A DNA stretch of 64,000 nucleotides. It comes from Stenocarpella maydis (lineage: Eukaryota; Ascomycota; Sordariomycetes; Diaporthales; Diaporthaceae). Below the pieces are notes generated by a model. The model saw only the letters and a program-made list of their open reading frames with translations, was not told the DNA's origin and ran no database searches. The DNA is taken from NCBI GenBank assembly GCA_002270565.1, contig NQMI01000018.1, positions 496,001-560,000 on the forward strand. Reading direction: 5' to 3'. The translations under genes were made by a program, and so were the position numbers. Shown here in pieces: positions 1 through 11,267 of this stretch. How positions within the stretch are numbered: position 1 is the first letter of the stretch; each line of letters opens with the position of its first letter.

Positions 1-3000
1 ACTGGGTTCTGGAAACTAAACCCCTTGGGCGGGTCCTCGCCCTCCCACATCCAGGGAGCTTGTCGCCCAAAATGCGCACCAGCGCTAGGGATTTCTCAAC
101 CCTTGTCCAGATCACCTACGCCGAGCCTGGCGAGCGTACAATGTAGACTAGGTGTTCGATTCCGGTGCCGTGGGAACCCGCGATAGGTCTGTTCGTTCAC
201 GCGCCAGGTCTGCGACGGCTCCTGGCCCCCGTCACTACGCTGGTTGACACTTATACGCGCTGCTTTATACACGACGCACGTCGTGGCTATTGTTGACACC
301 ATCGAAGAGGTCGCAAAGGCTCTTAGTCTCACTTGCGTGTTGATCGATCTTGCATCTAGGGGTTTACTGGGTGCAATGAGGAGTCGTAGATGAACAGGCT
401 ATGGCTTCAAGCCGCTTGACCCCATCACCAGCCTTAGATGAGAACACCCACTACTGACACGTAAGTCTCGGACATCAGATGTGACTTGACCACTTTGTCC
501 TGTTCTAGGGAGCTCCTGTGAACAGATCCAGAAGCATTCAAACAAACTGACAGCATCGCAACATACCAGATCCTCTCTTAGAACGCCAGTAAACTGCACG
601 GAACTCAGGAGTCTGTATACCAAGAGAATACTCAGCAATGCTACCATATGCTATCCAATGATTCATGTAAACAATACACATACCTCTATTTATCTCTCAA
701 GTAAGCCGGGGACGGCCTAACAATTCCCAGCCAGTACCAGGCCGATGTCAGACCCTATCATGCACCTGCAACCTCTATTGTTGCCCTTCTCGATCACTAG
801 TTAATCGTGTTCCTGTAAAGCATGCTCAAGTGACATGATAGTATGATCCTCATGACCCTCAGCCGAGTGCATGCCTTAATACTCATCCCTTCTGGCATGT
901 GGCCATATTCGCTGGCAGACGGGGATCTTGTCACCAAGAACTTAGAAACGCCCAAGGCGAGTTCCGGCACCGACAGAGGGCTTCCACAGCTCTTTGCAAA
1001 AGAGACGGCCGAGATCGAGACGATTCTTCTGAGCTTGCTGGTGTTGCACACACACACACACGCACACATACAACTCCCCGAGGCGCGGCAGCGGTCTGCT
1101 AAGGTATCCCGGTATCTTCCCAGTGAGAAAGCGGGGGCCCAAAGTCGTGGAAATGAGCGGGTCTGCAAGGCGACTGGCTTCACAGGACCAGACATTGCTG
1201 AGCGTATTCAACCCTCGCAAAAAAAAAAAAATGGTAGACAAGTAGGCTTCGAGGGCGCTTGCCAGCCCTCAGCAGTATACATCAATCCCTCCGTGACGCT
1301 CCAATCTCTATATCCTGGCAAAGATCATTCCTACCAGCTTAGTCGTTGAACGGAGAGGCGCCTGTGCCTGGGTATAAAGTGATGGCTATAGAGCAGAATC
1401 GTAGGCTGGGCAATGCTGCTGTGGGACAGCGCCGTACCACAGGAATTATGGCCTCATGAAGTTTCCATCCCACAGGAAAGGGGGAGGGAGCGAGGTTGCT
1501 CACCGGGTTGTGGCTGGGCCATCGTGATGTTGTACCTGGTTGGTGAGGATGACAGGGCGGCCGAGTTACCTGGGTACTCATGTATGACGAGGCGAAACAG
1601 TCTTTCCGCGGGCCAATATCCCCAGCAACGCCACTACTGACTATATCTCTGCCGTTTCCTCTCGTGAGAGCTATCCTACAATTTAGCGGGTGGTTCTTTG
1701 GCCGTGATACCTCCCACAACGGGACTGACTGGCCTTGGAGAATCCCGTGCTGTTCAAAGATTCAATATTCTCGTGGATTCCATGTTCAGGAAAGTGATAT
1801 TCCACTCGTGTCCCAACTCGCCATTATAGGACAAGAGTCTAGCGAAGATACAGGCCTGCCCAAGATCAGTTTTGGCTACTTGACCCTCAGTATCATCACA
1901 CTGTCCCTGTCGGGGGCTTCGGTACTCGGTAGGAACTCCCGAGTTCTCTCACCCAGGGGCCAGAGGAGGAACAAGTCAACCGGGAAACTAGTTGTTTTCA
2001 GTAAGACTTCATTTGATATCCCGCGGGTACCCTCTCTTTCTATTCTAGAGATCAGAGGGAATAATCTTCCTCCTGAATAGCTACATACATACAAAAGACC
2101 CTAGGCAGCCATAGGCAGGTTCTCAAAGAATGTAAAAGGGCTCATAGAAACAACTAAACCCCATACTATTGTCCAGCCAGGCTGCAACAACCCCACAAGC
2201 CTGTACGTTGTGCCGTCAGTACGTTAAGTATCCAAATAATTCTAAGGGGTCATGAGATGATATGCGAGCTCCAGGTTGCGCGCCGTGTTGTCCTGGAACT
2301 CGGCCACGATCCGTCTGAAGTGAACGAATAACATGAGTACTGAAGGCAGGCGTCACGGATAACGGTTCAATAAAACATCAAATGTGGGCATGCATAGCAC
2401 AACAAGAACGTATGGTAAATCTCTCTTGACAAGTCACATGGGGTGTCGGATATAGATGAAAGTCGGACCGCAGTCGAGAGTCATCTCCACGGATGTTCAA
2501 GAATAGGCATACGAATGGTATACAGAGGAGATACGTCAAGGACCTGGCGAAAGACAAATTGAGATGATCTCGCAATCAGTCATAGTCGGCGGCGAGGCCT
2601 GAAGAGCATATGTACTTGGCAAGCTGAACATGGCTGATAGTATGGTCAGAACCTCCAGCAGCTCCCGTTCCACAGTCTCCCCAGAACATGCTTCAGAGCG
2701 GTCACCTTGTACTGACGTGGTAAAGAGGAACAGCCACTTAGTTGTCGACCCGTTGGACACTTGCCTGGCTGCCCACCGGGGATGGCCTCAAATCGTCAAC
2801 GTGACACCGTGGGTGCGATAGAGTCTGCCCTTTCCCGGAAGGTGCCGTTCTCGACCACACCATTGTGGAGTAGAGAGTTCACCCCCGATGGAGCACCATG
2901 CACTGCACAAAGAATCGCACACACACGATTGAACCAGAATCTTCCACCTCACGCTTGCCAGCAGAGTACCGACGATAATGACTCGGGGGCCTGCATGTCA

Positions 3001-6000
3001 GGCCTGACGAGGACTACAGACATTGTCCAATGACCCACGAAGCCTGCCTGGGTAACCTCTTCTGAGCCAACAAGGCCACGAACTATCGTGTGGGCAAGCC
3101 GCCGCCTGTCTCCGCGCTCGTCTTTGCCTGGAACTTCCCGACACAGCCATCCATCCCAAGGCCGCAAAGCCTACGAGCCTCAGCTTGCGACTACATAGTG
3201 CAGCCATGCGGATCAAGACGCCAGCGTCAACCTTACCCCCTCTCGAGCGCTAACAAATCTATTGTTAGGTGCCGTTATTCAGTTGTGCGAGGTAGATGAT
3301 GAGAATCATCAAGGCCTTTAAGCAAGCTGTGTGGCAGCTTGAGAGCACAAAAGCCCATGATATAACCCACCCGGTGATGGTTGACTCGCCGTGCGGCCCC
3401 GGGTTCATCCCCCAGATAGACTTTCCTGAGCGGCGCATTAGGGTAAATCTCGATTCCCTTGCGGAATAAGCAAAGGGGACGTTTGCTTGATACGTAATGA
3501 GTGTCCCGTGTAAGCTTTTCGAGACCCGCAGCAGGTATGCCCCTGTGCCCGCCATTGGGCGTCGCCTAGCACGGGGGAAGCCAACGGGGACCGCAGGTTG
3601 TTGCAAATAGAGTTGTCGGGGCGGCTTCAGACCGCTCTACGTCTCATCGAACATGCATATTGGCCGTCATGCGAGTGCCCAATACGTTGTGGTTTTGATG
3701 CTTGGGCAATGTAAATCAGCAGATAACCTGTGCTGTCCTAAGACTCGGGAGCAGCGTGGATGCTTTTCACCGAGGCAGGTCTGTTCCCGGGCCCCTGTAC
3801 GGCGAAAGAAAACGTGACCGTAACCAACCCCCGTGGTCTCCTGCACGATTCTGACGGTTGTGCGACGCCGGCAGCAGCGGCCGTAATGAGGAAACCGGAG
3901 GTTCGGTATCGCGCAGGCTTCGAGGAGTCTCGATATTCCTGATTGGCAGCCGGCTGCGACCAAAGCCGCATCCGATGCAAGCCCATTGCAGCCCGAGTCG
4001 CGATGGGCAAGATTCTGGTGCACGGGATGGTCCCTCGATTCTGCAGGCTGGGCATACGTGCGCCATGACCAGCAGTTAGATCTGCCAAACGCATGTGGTC
4101 GTAGCGGGGTACTAGATCTCCTCGTTGGCTAGGTGCCATTTTGCGCCTTCGTATGATTCTTATCTTCCGGGTCTGGATTGTTTTTTCGACCAGGAGTGCC
4201 GCAAGCGGCAAGCTCACTTGAGTGCGACCCACGAACTCATAGCATCAACCAACCCGAATCAAGCCGGCCCTTCGGCCCTTCGGCATTCTGTCGACGTGAC
4301 ACTCATCGCTTCATGTGACGAGCCTGCAGCTGGGTGTCTCACTTAGGCCCCGACAAAGTCTATTGTCGACACGCCATCTTGTCCAAAGCTCAGCTGAGAC
4401 GATCTCCAATTCGTACGTCTTCCCTAAAGGCACGAACAGCCTGCTATTCGCAATCCAGGCGCGAGGTGGACTGGTTCCAGGGAAGGAGAGAGCCTTTCTT
4501 TCTTTTTTCCTGGGCGAGGAAAGCTTGACGAGGACACAAGAAACGTCGCCAAGGACGTCCCCCCAGAGCAGCAGACGGACCGCAGAGTCCTAAGCTTTGC
4601 CAAGACGCAGGGCTACCCACGAGGGACCAAACGATGGGGACGAGTGTGTCTCCCAAGCCCACACCCGCGCTGATGGGTGGGTGACGTGCCCACTCGGACG
4701 GGCTGCGCTGCAGGGACCGACCGAGCGACTAAGAGAAGTGCTTGGTGTCTGTTGGTCTACAACAAGTGCATTCTCTAGCAGTTGGCCTGTGGTGGGTGAC
4801 AGCGTTTGCAATCGCCAATACCGCGCATCGGGATGTTGGAAGCAATCGGGTCTGCCATGTACCGACATCGCAGTGCACGCACACCGAGGCAAAGTTAAAA
4901 GAGGCCACTAGATCACAGACAACCCAAAAAAAGGGAGGTTGTAATGCCCGGTGCGAGAAGCAGGCAATTAGAGTTTGCAGGTGCAAAGTGGTGTTGTTGC
5001 ACCACACCCACACTACTCCGTACGGCAGGCAAAGTGCCAACTCCAGGTTTCCCCAGGCAGGAAGAGCACAAGTGCGCACTGTGCAATACAGATGAAGTAC
5101 CCCACCAAATCGCGGACTGGCTGGCCAGCAGGTTCTGAACATGGAGGACACGGAGGTGTGTGAGGCGCAGCAAAGCAGTCAGCATGCTGACTGGCTGGCT
5201 GGCTCGCTCCTGGACCTCATTCAGATCCATCCAGATTGCCACCACCCACACACTCGCCCGCTCAAGGACAGATGGATCCCCGCACCAACGTTTGTTGCAG
5301 CTCGTCCCAAACGCAAGTCTTCCCAGGTCAGCAAACGACGTAAAGATAGAGGGAGGAGAACAGGAGGGGACAGAAGAGGGGGGGTGGGGGTAAACAGAAA
5401 GAAAACAGGAAAAGAAAAGAGAAAAGCTAGTGAAGCGCATTGCCATGGCACGATGCCATCCGGCTTCAGGCGTTGGTTTCATCACTGCGTTGGGTCGTAT
5501 CAAACCAAGGGACGACGCAAAATAGCGCTGTAGGCTAGTTGGAAATAGAAGGCCGGAGGTTCTGGACTGTGGCATTTTTAGGGGGTTTCCAGAGGCTTCC
5601 CGCGCACTCACAATCCGCGTCGTAGCGTCTTGTGTCGTGCTGGCCCGATGGCGGGCGGCTGTCGGGGGGTGCCCGTCTCCGAGATGAATCAATCTGGTAG
5701 CCCGTACCGCGGGCGGCCCCCTGAAGGAGAGACGCCCCCAAGGGCTAGTCTCCCGAGTCAGCACCAGCTCCGTAACCATGGCTGTGCTTGAGGTTCAAAC
5801 GACAGGCGCGAGGACGAGGACGAGGATGATGGTATGGTGGTGATGATGATGACAATGATAATGATGATGAATGAGCAGGACCTTCCTTTCTCGTCGTCTA
5901 TCGAGTGCGGTGCAATATCCGACCTTCCGAGAAGGAATGCAGCGTCCGTGTGAGCCGGGGTGGGACTAACTGTGCGCCACTGCAGTCCAGGGGCGGAGGT

Positions 6001-7840
6001 CGTGAGCGCCGTTGTGTTGTTGGAGTATAGTGCATGTACACTAGTATACCTCAATTCTGCTCGCTTATCGAGGTCCCTTGGTCGCCCCCACCTTGGCTCG
6101 TCTTTTCCGTGGCCCAGGAGGGTGGTAATCCACAACGGACGCCGTCATGTTGGCGTGAGTAGTCGTGCTCGTCCCTCGGGAGGGCCAACTGGTGAAGCAG
6201 CCCAACTGCCCCATCTAACCTCGACGAGAGAAGAGTTCTCGGTCCCCGTGTGCGCGTCCCCACCGAGACGGTCAGCTGGCTGGCGTCAAGGTGACAGAGG
6301 ACCCCAGTCGCTATCCGACAACATGCAGGATGACAGGAAGACGATGGGGCCCCCGAGGGCTGGCCTGATTCGCTGCCGGGTGCTTCCTTAGCCTGGCACA
6401 CGCGGTTTCTAGCCTGTTAGGCTCAGGATAAGCATATGTCAGCATCCAGGACGGCGGAGGGTGGGTGATGGTTTCGGCCGACCTTCCAGAAGAGAGCAAG
6501 ACGGGCGCGCTCGCATTGGGCGAGGGAGGGGGTGGTGTGTGGTGTGGATGCGCCATGACGGCTGAACAGTGAACGCGCACACATTGCGCAGCACTTTCAC
6601 TCGTACTACATATCCGTACATACAGTGCAGTATGCACACGCATACACGCACGCATCATAATTCATAACACATGGTCCAACACAACATCAGCACAAACAAT
6701 ACTTTCCCAGTAGCACAGGACAGACCCGTACACCTCTCATCACTGTGGCCTGTCTGCCTGTCTGTGTGTGTCTGTGATTCTTGTTGTGGCCCTCCTGTTT
6801 TTGTCGTCTCGTGGTCGGATACGCCCAAATCTTGATTCCGTCCACTCTTGACGAGCACACCGTTTACCCTTCGACTCTACCGTGTGCGTCTCCAGCCCTG
6901 GTCCTGGCCCCGATCCTGGCCCTGATCCTTGTCTGATCTGGACTGGTTTGCTTGCAGTCCTGCAGTCCTGCAGCCCCTCGACTGCATATCCCTCACTCCC
7001 TCGTCGTCCCGTCGCCCCCCCCCCGTCTTGCTGTCCCCAATGCATCAAAGTTCAAACACTTTCGAGACAGATCCGGCCAAACCCTTCAAATAATCTCCTC
7101 TCGAGTCAAGCATTCTCCCGCCCTACCGCCACACAAGTGTCACCTCCCCCGGGATCCGTTGACCAACTGGTCCTCCTTTTGCTCCAATCCTGTCGCCTGC
7201 TCAGGTCCAGCTAACGAGTGCCCAAACATCGTTCCGCCCTGTTCCTCCCGACTCGGCTTCTCTCGCCCACGGACCCCCCCCCCGGCGCTGACCAGCCCAG
7301 CCCAGCCGCCGCTGCTACTGTTGTGCTATCTCGAGTCCCCCGGGACTCCTTCGCCTTCCTGCTGTCTTACATCTTTACCTCAGTCCCAAGCTCTCGGCGC
7401 CCAGACTTCGCCGTTTCTCCCCCACGTTTGACCACTCTCGAAATATCCAAAAACACGACTTGGTTCTGCCAACCGCTTGACCCAATTGTGTGGATCAATA
7501 AGAGAGGGCATCTTCGTACCGTGCTACAATCGCAGAGGTCCAACGACGTGACGATACAGAGGACGCGCTGGCTGTGCTGTCAGGAGACAATCGACGACTC
7601 CCGATCCCGACGACGCTGACGACGACGACTAATTTAACCGACGAAGGCCCTCGACAACCGGGCGGCAGCGTCGACTCAGAATTGGAAACCGTATACCGAC
7701 GACCCTGGTGGCGCGTGGAATCCGTCCTGTCTTGTTCGAATGGCGTGTGGCCGGTAGGAATCAATTGAGGAGGTGTTCACACCCACAGCGACACTGCCAG
7801 CGGCTGGCCGCGACTCGATTAGGTCTCGTAGCCAGCCATC
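1..7840. other. Intergenic, no supported gene
   Basis: No open frame in this 7.8 kb carries a family I recognise. Frames of up to 288 codons exist (for example 4913-5779 on the minus strand) but show no recognisable motif, splice structure or domain. The stretch holds a short CA repeat near 1048-1070, a 12-nt A run near 1219, a GA/GAT-rich tract at about 5810-5870, and one copy of a dispersed repeat (2091-2156). The last kilobase is C/T-rich and is probably the promoter and leader of the palH gene that starts at 7841. Confidence 0.6.
2091..2156 (+). repeat. Dispersed repeat fragment, copy A
   Basis: This fragment resembles 10989-11075. The strongest block is 2125-2156 against 11044-11075, with 30 of 32 bases identical (one G/A and one A/C difference). 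Shorter shared blocks lie to the left (AAAAGAC, AGCCATA, GGCAG), separated by gaps. It looks like the end of an old repeat element. No coding capacity is visible and the element class is unknown. Confidence 0.55.
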
Positions 7841-10153
7841 ATGGACGTACGGCAACTCATCGCACCCAGCTCGCCTTCCAAGGCGGGCTCCGTGAACTCG
7901 AGATGCACGTCATTCAACCTGCCCGAAGGCGGCGTCATCATCATCCCGGGCCAGGACCCCATCAAACTCACCGCCGACGCCGCCTTCCGCCCCATGTGTG
8001 ACCAGACCACATCACCTATCATCATCGCCAACCCTGGCGTCACGATGGAAGAGACCGCCGGGTCTTCTGACATCACTAATATCGCTTATTCAGACTTCCG
8101 GGATCCATTTTATGCGTCCACCTTTCCGCAATGTTATGCTCTCGCCGCAACGACCGTCATCGCATATACGTTGGTAATCATGCTGTTCATCACGCCAAGA
8201 TCGTTCGTCGACGGCGGCGTGGTCGTCCTGGGAAGGAGGAGCTTCACGGATGTTGGCACCGGCGGCACCAACATCGGAGGCCGTCCTTGGCTGCAGAAGG
8301 TGGCCGCCTTGTTTGTTGCCATTTCCCTCACCATCGCCACCGTCGATACGTTCCGCGTCGCCGAACAGCAGTACTCGCAAGGAATCCAGAATGCCGAAGT
8401 CCTGCAGCAGGAGGTCTTGGGCGGCACGGAGCTCAAGGTCATCCGGATAATATCGGAGGCCTTCCTGTGGCTTGCCCAGGCTCAGACACTAATCAGGCTC
8501 TTCCCTCGCCGGCGAGAAAAGATCATCATTAAGTGGACCGCTTTCGCTCTGATCGCCCTGGGCGTCATCTTCGACTCGCTCAATAGCTTCCTGTACACCA
8601 ACCAGGGATCCCTCCGTCCCCGGTCCTTCACAGACGTCATTCCCGCCCTCAGCTATCTGTTCCAACTGTCGCTTGGAGTTCTGTATGCTGCTTGGGTGAT
8701 TTATTATTCCTTCATGAAGAAGCACTATGCGTACTACCACCCACAGATGCGCAACATGTGCCTGGTGGCCCTGCTCTCGGTGCTGGCGGTTCTTGTTCCT
8801 GTCGTCTTCTTCATCCTCGACATTCGGAAACCCGACTTCACCGGCTGGGGCGACTATGTGCGCTGGGTTGGAGCTGCCGCAGCAAGCGTGATTGTGTGGG
8901 AATGGGTGGAGCGGATAGAGGCCCTGGAAAGAGAGGAGAAGAAGGATGGAATTTTGGGACGAGAGGTATTCGATGGAGATGAGATGGTGGAAATGTCGTC
9001 TTCGGAATTTGGGTGGCCGCGCAAGAGGAGGAACACTACAAAACAGGACGACGATGAAGATGCCCCCGACGGAGGCGAGAGTGGGCAGCCGAAGCCACGG
9101 AGTAATCAGCCCACTGCCACATCGAGCGGTAATCCGTGGCCGATTGTCACGTCACTTGCGAGCCGATACCGACAGAAGTCGAAGTCAAAGCCCGCCGAGG
9201 ACTCGAGCGAGAATGAAAACAGCACACATGCTGCGAACATCCGTTTCCTGCAGCCACCGCTGTGGCCATCCCGACCACCACCTGCTGTCACTCCCATTTC
9301 CCGGACCGATACAACAAGCGCGGACAGCACCGTATACGCTGTCCGCTACCACCCTATGTCCGAGACGTCTGGGACGATTACCGAACCATTCCCCGAAACC
9401 TACTCAACAACTCTGCCGCCGGTCGTACCCGAGGTCCACGAGCCCAGTCTTAGGAGAGAGGACCTAGAGAGTCAGCCTGAAGATCGCGGAGCGGATGTTT
9501 ACAGGATATCAGCCGCTACACCCGAGCCTTCGGTGACGCCCAGCCAATCTGCCAGCCAGGTCGCCGGCCGCACCAACCAGGCTTCGAAGCCTCCCACCAG
9601 CCAGGCTGCCAGCAGCTCGAACAATTACCGCGTGCGGGCTCTCAGCCAAGCCAGCCAGCTGTTCCGGAAACCGTCCAAGTCGAACATGTCGAATGAAGGA
9701 TCCCACAAAGTCAGCCACCCAAGCCCGCGGGAGAGTAGCAATGGGAGTCGCTGGGACTTCAGGTCACGTTTTGAAGACTTCGCCGCCTCTCAGGCCGACA
9801 GGTTAAGGGAACGCATTCGGCCCAACATGGACACTGAGAGCCTGCCAGTAACAGTCATACCGGCACCACCACGGCGAGGCACTGGGCTTCAGCAGTTGAG
9901 GGAGGAGCAGTCGCAGCAAGGCCAATCACGATTGGCACCGCCTGCACTGCGGATCCAGACGTCGAGCAGCAACGTCACCCAGAGGACGTCGCAGCCGGAC
10001 TCGGGACCAGTATCGCCGCGACTTTGGAGGAGCAACAGCGGCGCGTCAGCTGCTGTGGTTTCGCCTTTGACGGCGGATGAGGCAAGTGGTCCATTGCCGA
10101 GCGAGCCATTGTCTCCAGTGGCCGTGGGTAAGAGGCCTGCTGCTGGTCCATGA
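7841..10153 (+). CDS. palH: PalH/Rim21-type pH-sensing seven-helix membrane protein
   Basis: This single-exon gene encodes 770 residues. PalH/Rim21 is the plasma-membrane sensor of the Pal/Rim pathway. It responds to ambient alkaline pH and leads, through an arrestin (PalF) and ESCRT-linked steps, to proteolytic activation of the transcription factor PacC. The N-terminus holds a cysteine-containing extracellular part. Seven hydrophobic segments follow at roughly residues 97-117, 152-170, 198-220, 230-250, 265-290, 305-327 and 337-356. The rest is a long hydrophilic, Ser/Pro-rich cytoplasmic tail of about 400 residues, the part to which the family's arrestin partner binds. The length fits the fungal family. 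The ATG at 7841 is the first in frame and is preceded by GCCATC. No intron is needed. Neighbouring genes are more than 4 kb away downstream. The family call is strong; alkaline-pH sensing itself is inferred from the family. Confidence 0.9.
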   Translation: MDVRQLIAPSSPSKAGSVNSRCTSFNLPEGGVIIIPGQDPIKLTADAAFRPMCDQTTSPIIIANPGVTMEETAGSSDITNIAYSDFRDPFYASTFPQCYALAATTVIAYTLVIMLFITPRSFVDGGVVVLGRRSFTDVGTGGTNIGGRPWLQKVAALFVAISLTIATVDTFRVAEQQYSQGIQNAEVLQQEVLGGTELKVIRIISEAFLWLAQAQTLIRLFPRRREKIIIKWTAFALIALGVIFDSLNSFLYTNQGSLRPRSFTDVIPALSYLFQLSLGVLYAAWVIYYSFMKKHYAYYHPQMRNMCLVALLSVLAVLVPVVFFILDIRKPDFTGWGDYVRWVGAAAASVIVWEWVERIEALEREEKKDGILGREVFDGDEMVEMSSSEFGWPRKRRNTTKQDDDEDAPDGGESGQPKPRSNQPTATSSGNPWPIVTSLASRYRQKSKSKPAEDSSENENSTHAANIRFLQPPLWPSRPPPAVTPISRTDTTSADSTVYAVRYHPMSETSGTITEPFPETYSTTLPPVVPEVHEPSLRREDLESQPEDRGADVYRISAATPEPSVTPSQSASQVAGRTNQASKPPTSQAASSSNNYRVRALSQASQLFRKPSKSNMSNEGSHKVSHPSPRESSNGSRWDFRSRFEDFAASQADRLRERIRPNMDTESLPVTVIPAPPRRGTGLQQLREEQSQQGQSRLAPPALRIQTSSSNVTQRTSQPDSGPVSPRLWRSNSGASAAVVSPLTADEASGPLPSEPLSPVAVGKRPAAGP

Positions 10154-10988
10154 GCGAGGTCGTCCAAAATGGGTTTTACTTGGGGGTTTGAAGATCGGTT
10201 CTGAGATTCTTAGCGCGCATGGTGTTGGGGGGAACGTGCATTTCCGCAAGCGACCAATGGGGCATAGGGCATCTTTTTGGTTTTAATTTTCTGGATTCCA
10301 CCAGAGTCAAAATGGTCGGGCGGCATATTGGATATACCCTCTGAAGATGATGTTGTTTTTTTTTTTGACGTCGCTGGGGGCACACGGACGGCGCAATTGG
10401 AATGGGAAATGGTCAATATCTAGTGGGGTCGGGGAAAAGGTCGGTTTGTACTACAAGATGCCTGAGGGTCCATCGGCCTAGCGATGATCTAGCTGTGTAC
10501 ATAGATGAATGATTACGAAGTGATACGCCCGTGCGATCTTGGCATGGCATAACAACATATGGATGAGCTGGCCACCCGTGATGTTGTCCCAGTTGAATCA
10601 GACACTACCCCTTCCGCAGCCTATTCGTCTTGTTCCTCACAACTGCCCTACCAGTATGTTGTGGTCCTCACGCATCTCGACGCCGTGGTACAACAACAGC
10701 TCCTACCCCTGGAGCGAGCCCATCACATGCATGCCTGTGCATTCATTTCCATTGTTGGTCCAAGTCATTGCGATTGCCTCCGAAAGCTTCATTCTAGGCT
10801 TGGCTCTCCATTGTAGTCTCCTAATTCCGGGCCCATTCGCCCACACCCTCTAGGACTTAAACCTTCTTCCTCGAACCCCTCTAAACCTTCCCCCTTACAT
10901 AGAAGGTAGCGCCGACTTAACCTTAATTGATGTATTGAGGACAGCTTCCTTGTCTCTGTATGCCCTCTGGTGACAGTTAAATATATAT

Positions 10989-11075
10989 AAAAGACTATAC
11001 GTAGCCATAAATAGCTATAGGCAGCTACCTATGGATATGCCTTAAAGAATATAAAAGGGCTCCTAGAAACAACTA
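10989..11075 (+). repeat. Dispersed repeat fragment, copy B (AT-shifted)
   Basis: This is the partner of the fragment at 2091-2156. It is longer because of internal insertions and is more AT-rich than copy A. Several differences run from C or G in copy A to T or A here, which is the direction expected of repeat-induced point mutation. The sample is too small to prove that. Confidence 0.5.
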
Positions 11076-11227
11076 TTATGTAATGTTATCTATTAAAACC
11101 TATTTGAAACCAGCATGAATAGAAAAAGAAAAAAAGCTATACCCTCTGTTCAAGCCCAGTATGCCTGCAGCATGCATCTCTGCCCTGTCGCCCCAGCACA
11201 CGCGCAAGCAAGCAAGCGGGACGAGCA

Positions 11228-11267
11228 GGCACGAAACAAAACTCCTAGGCACGAAACAAAACTCTTA
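11228..11267 (+). repeat. 20-bp tandem duplication
   Basis: Two adjacent 20-bp units (11228-11247 and 11248-11267) differ by a single C/T. The first 6 bases of a third unit follow. No open frame or known function is attached to it. Confidence 0.8.

Noticed and set aside
4913..5779. 288-codon minus-strand frame in the left spacer
   Set aside because: No motif, domain or homologue is recognised, and Ser/Pro/Leu-rich stretches come from the purine/pyrimidine tract. It is not called as a gene.
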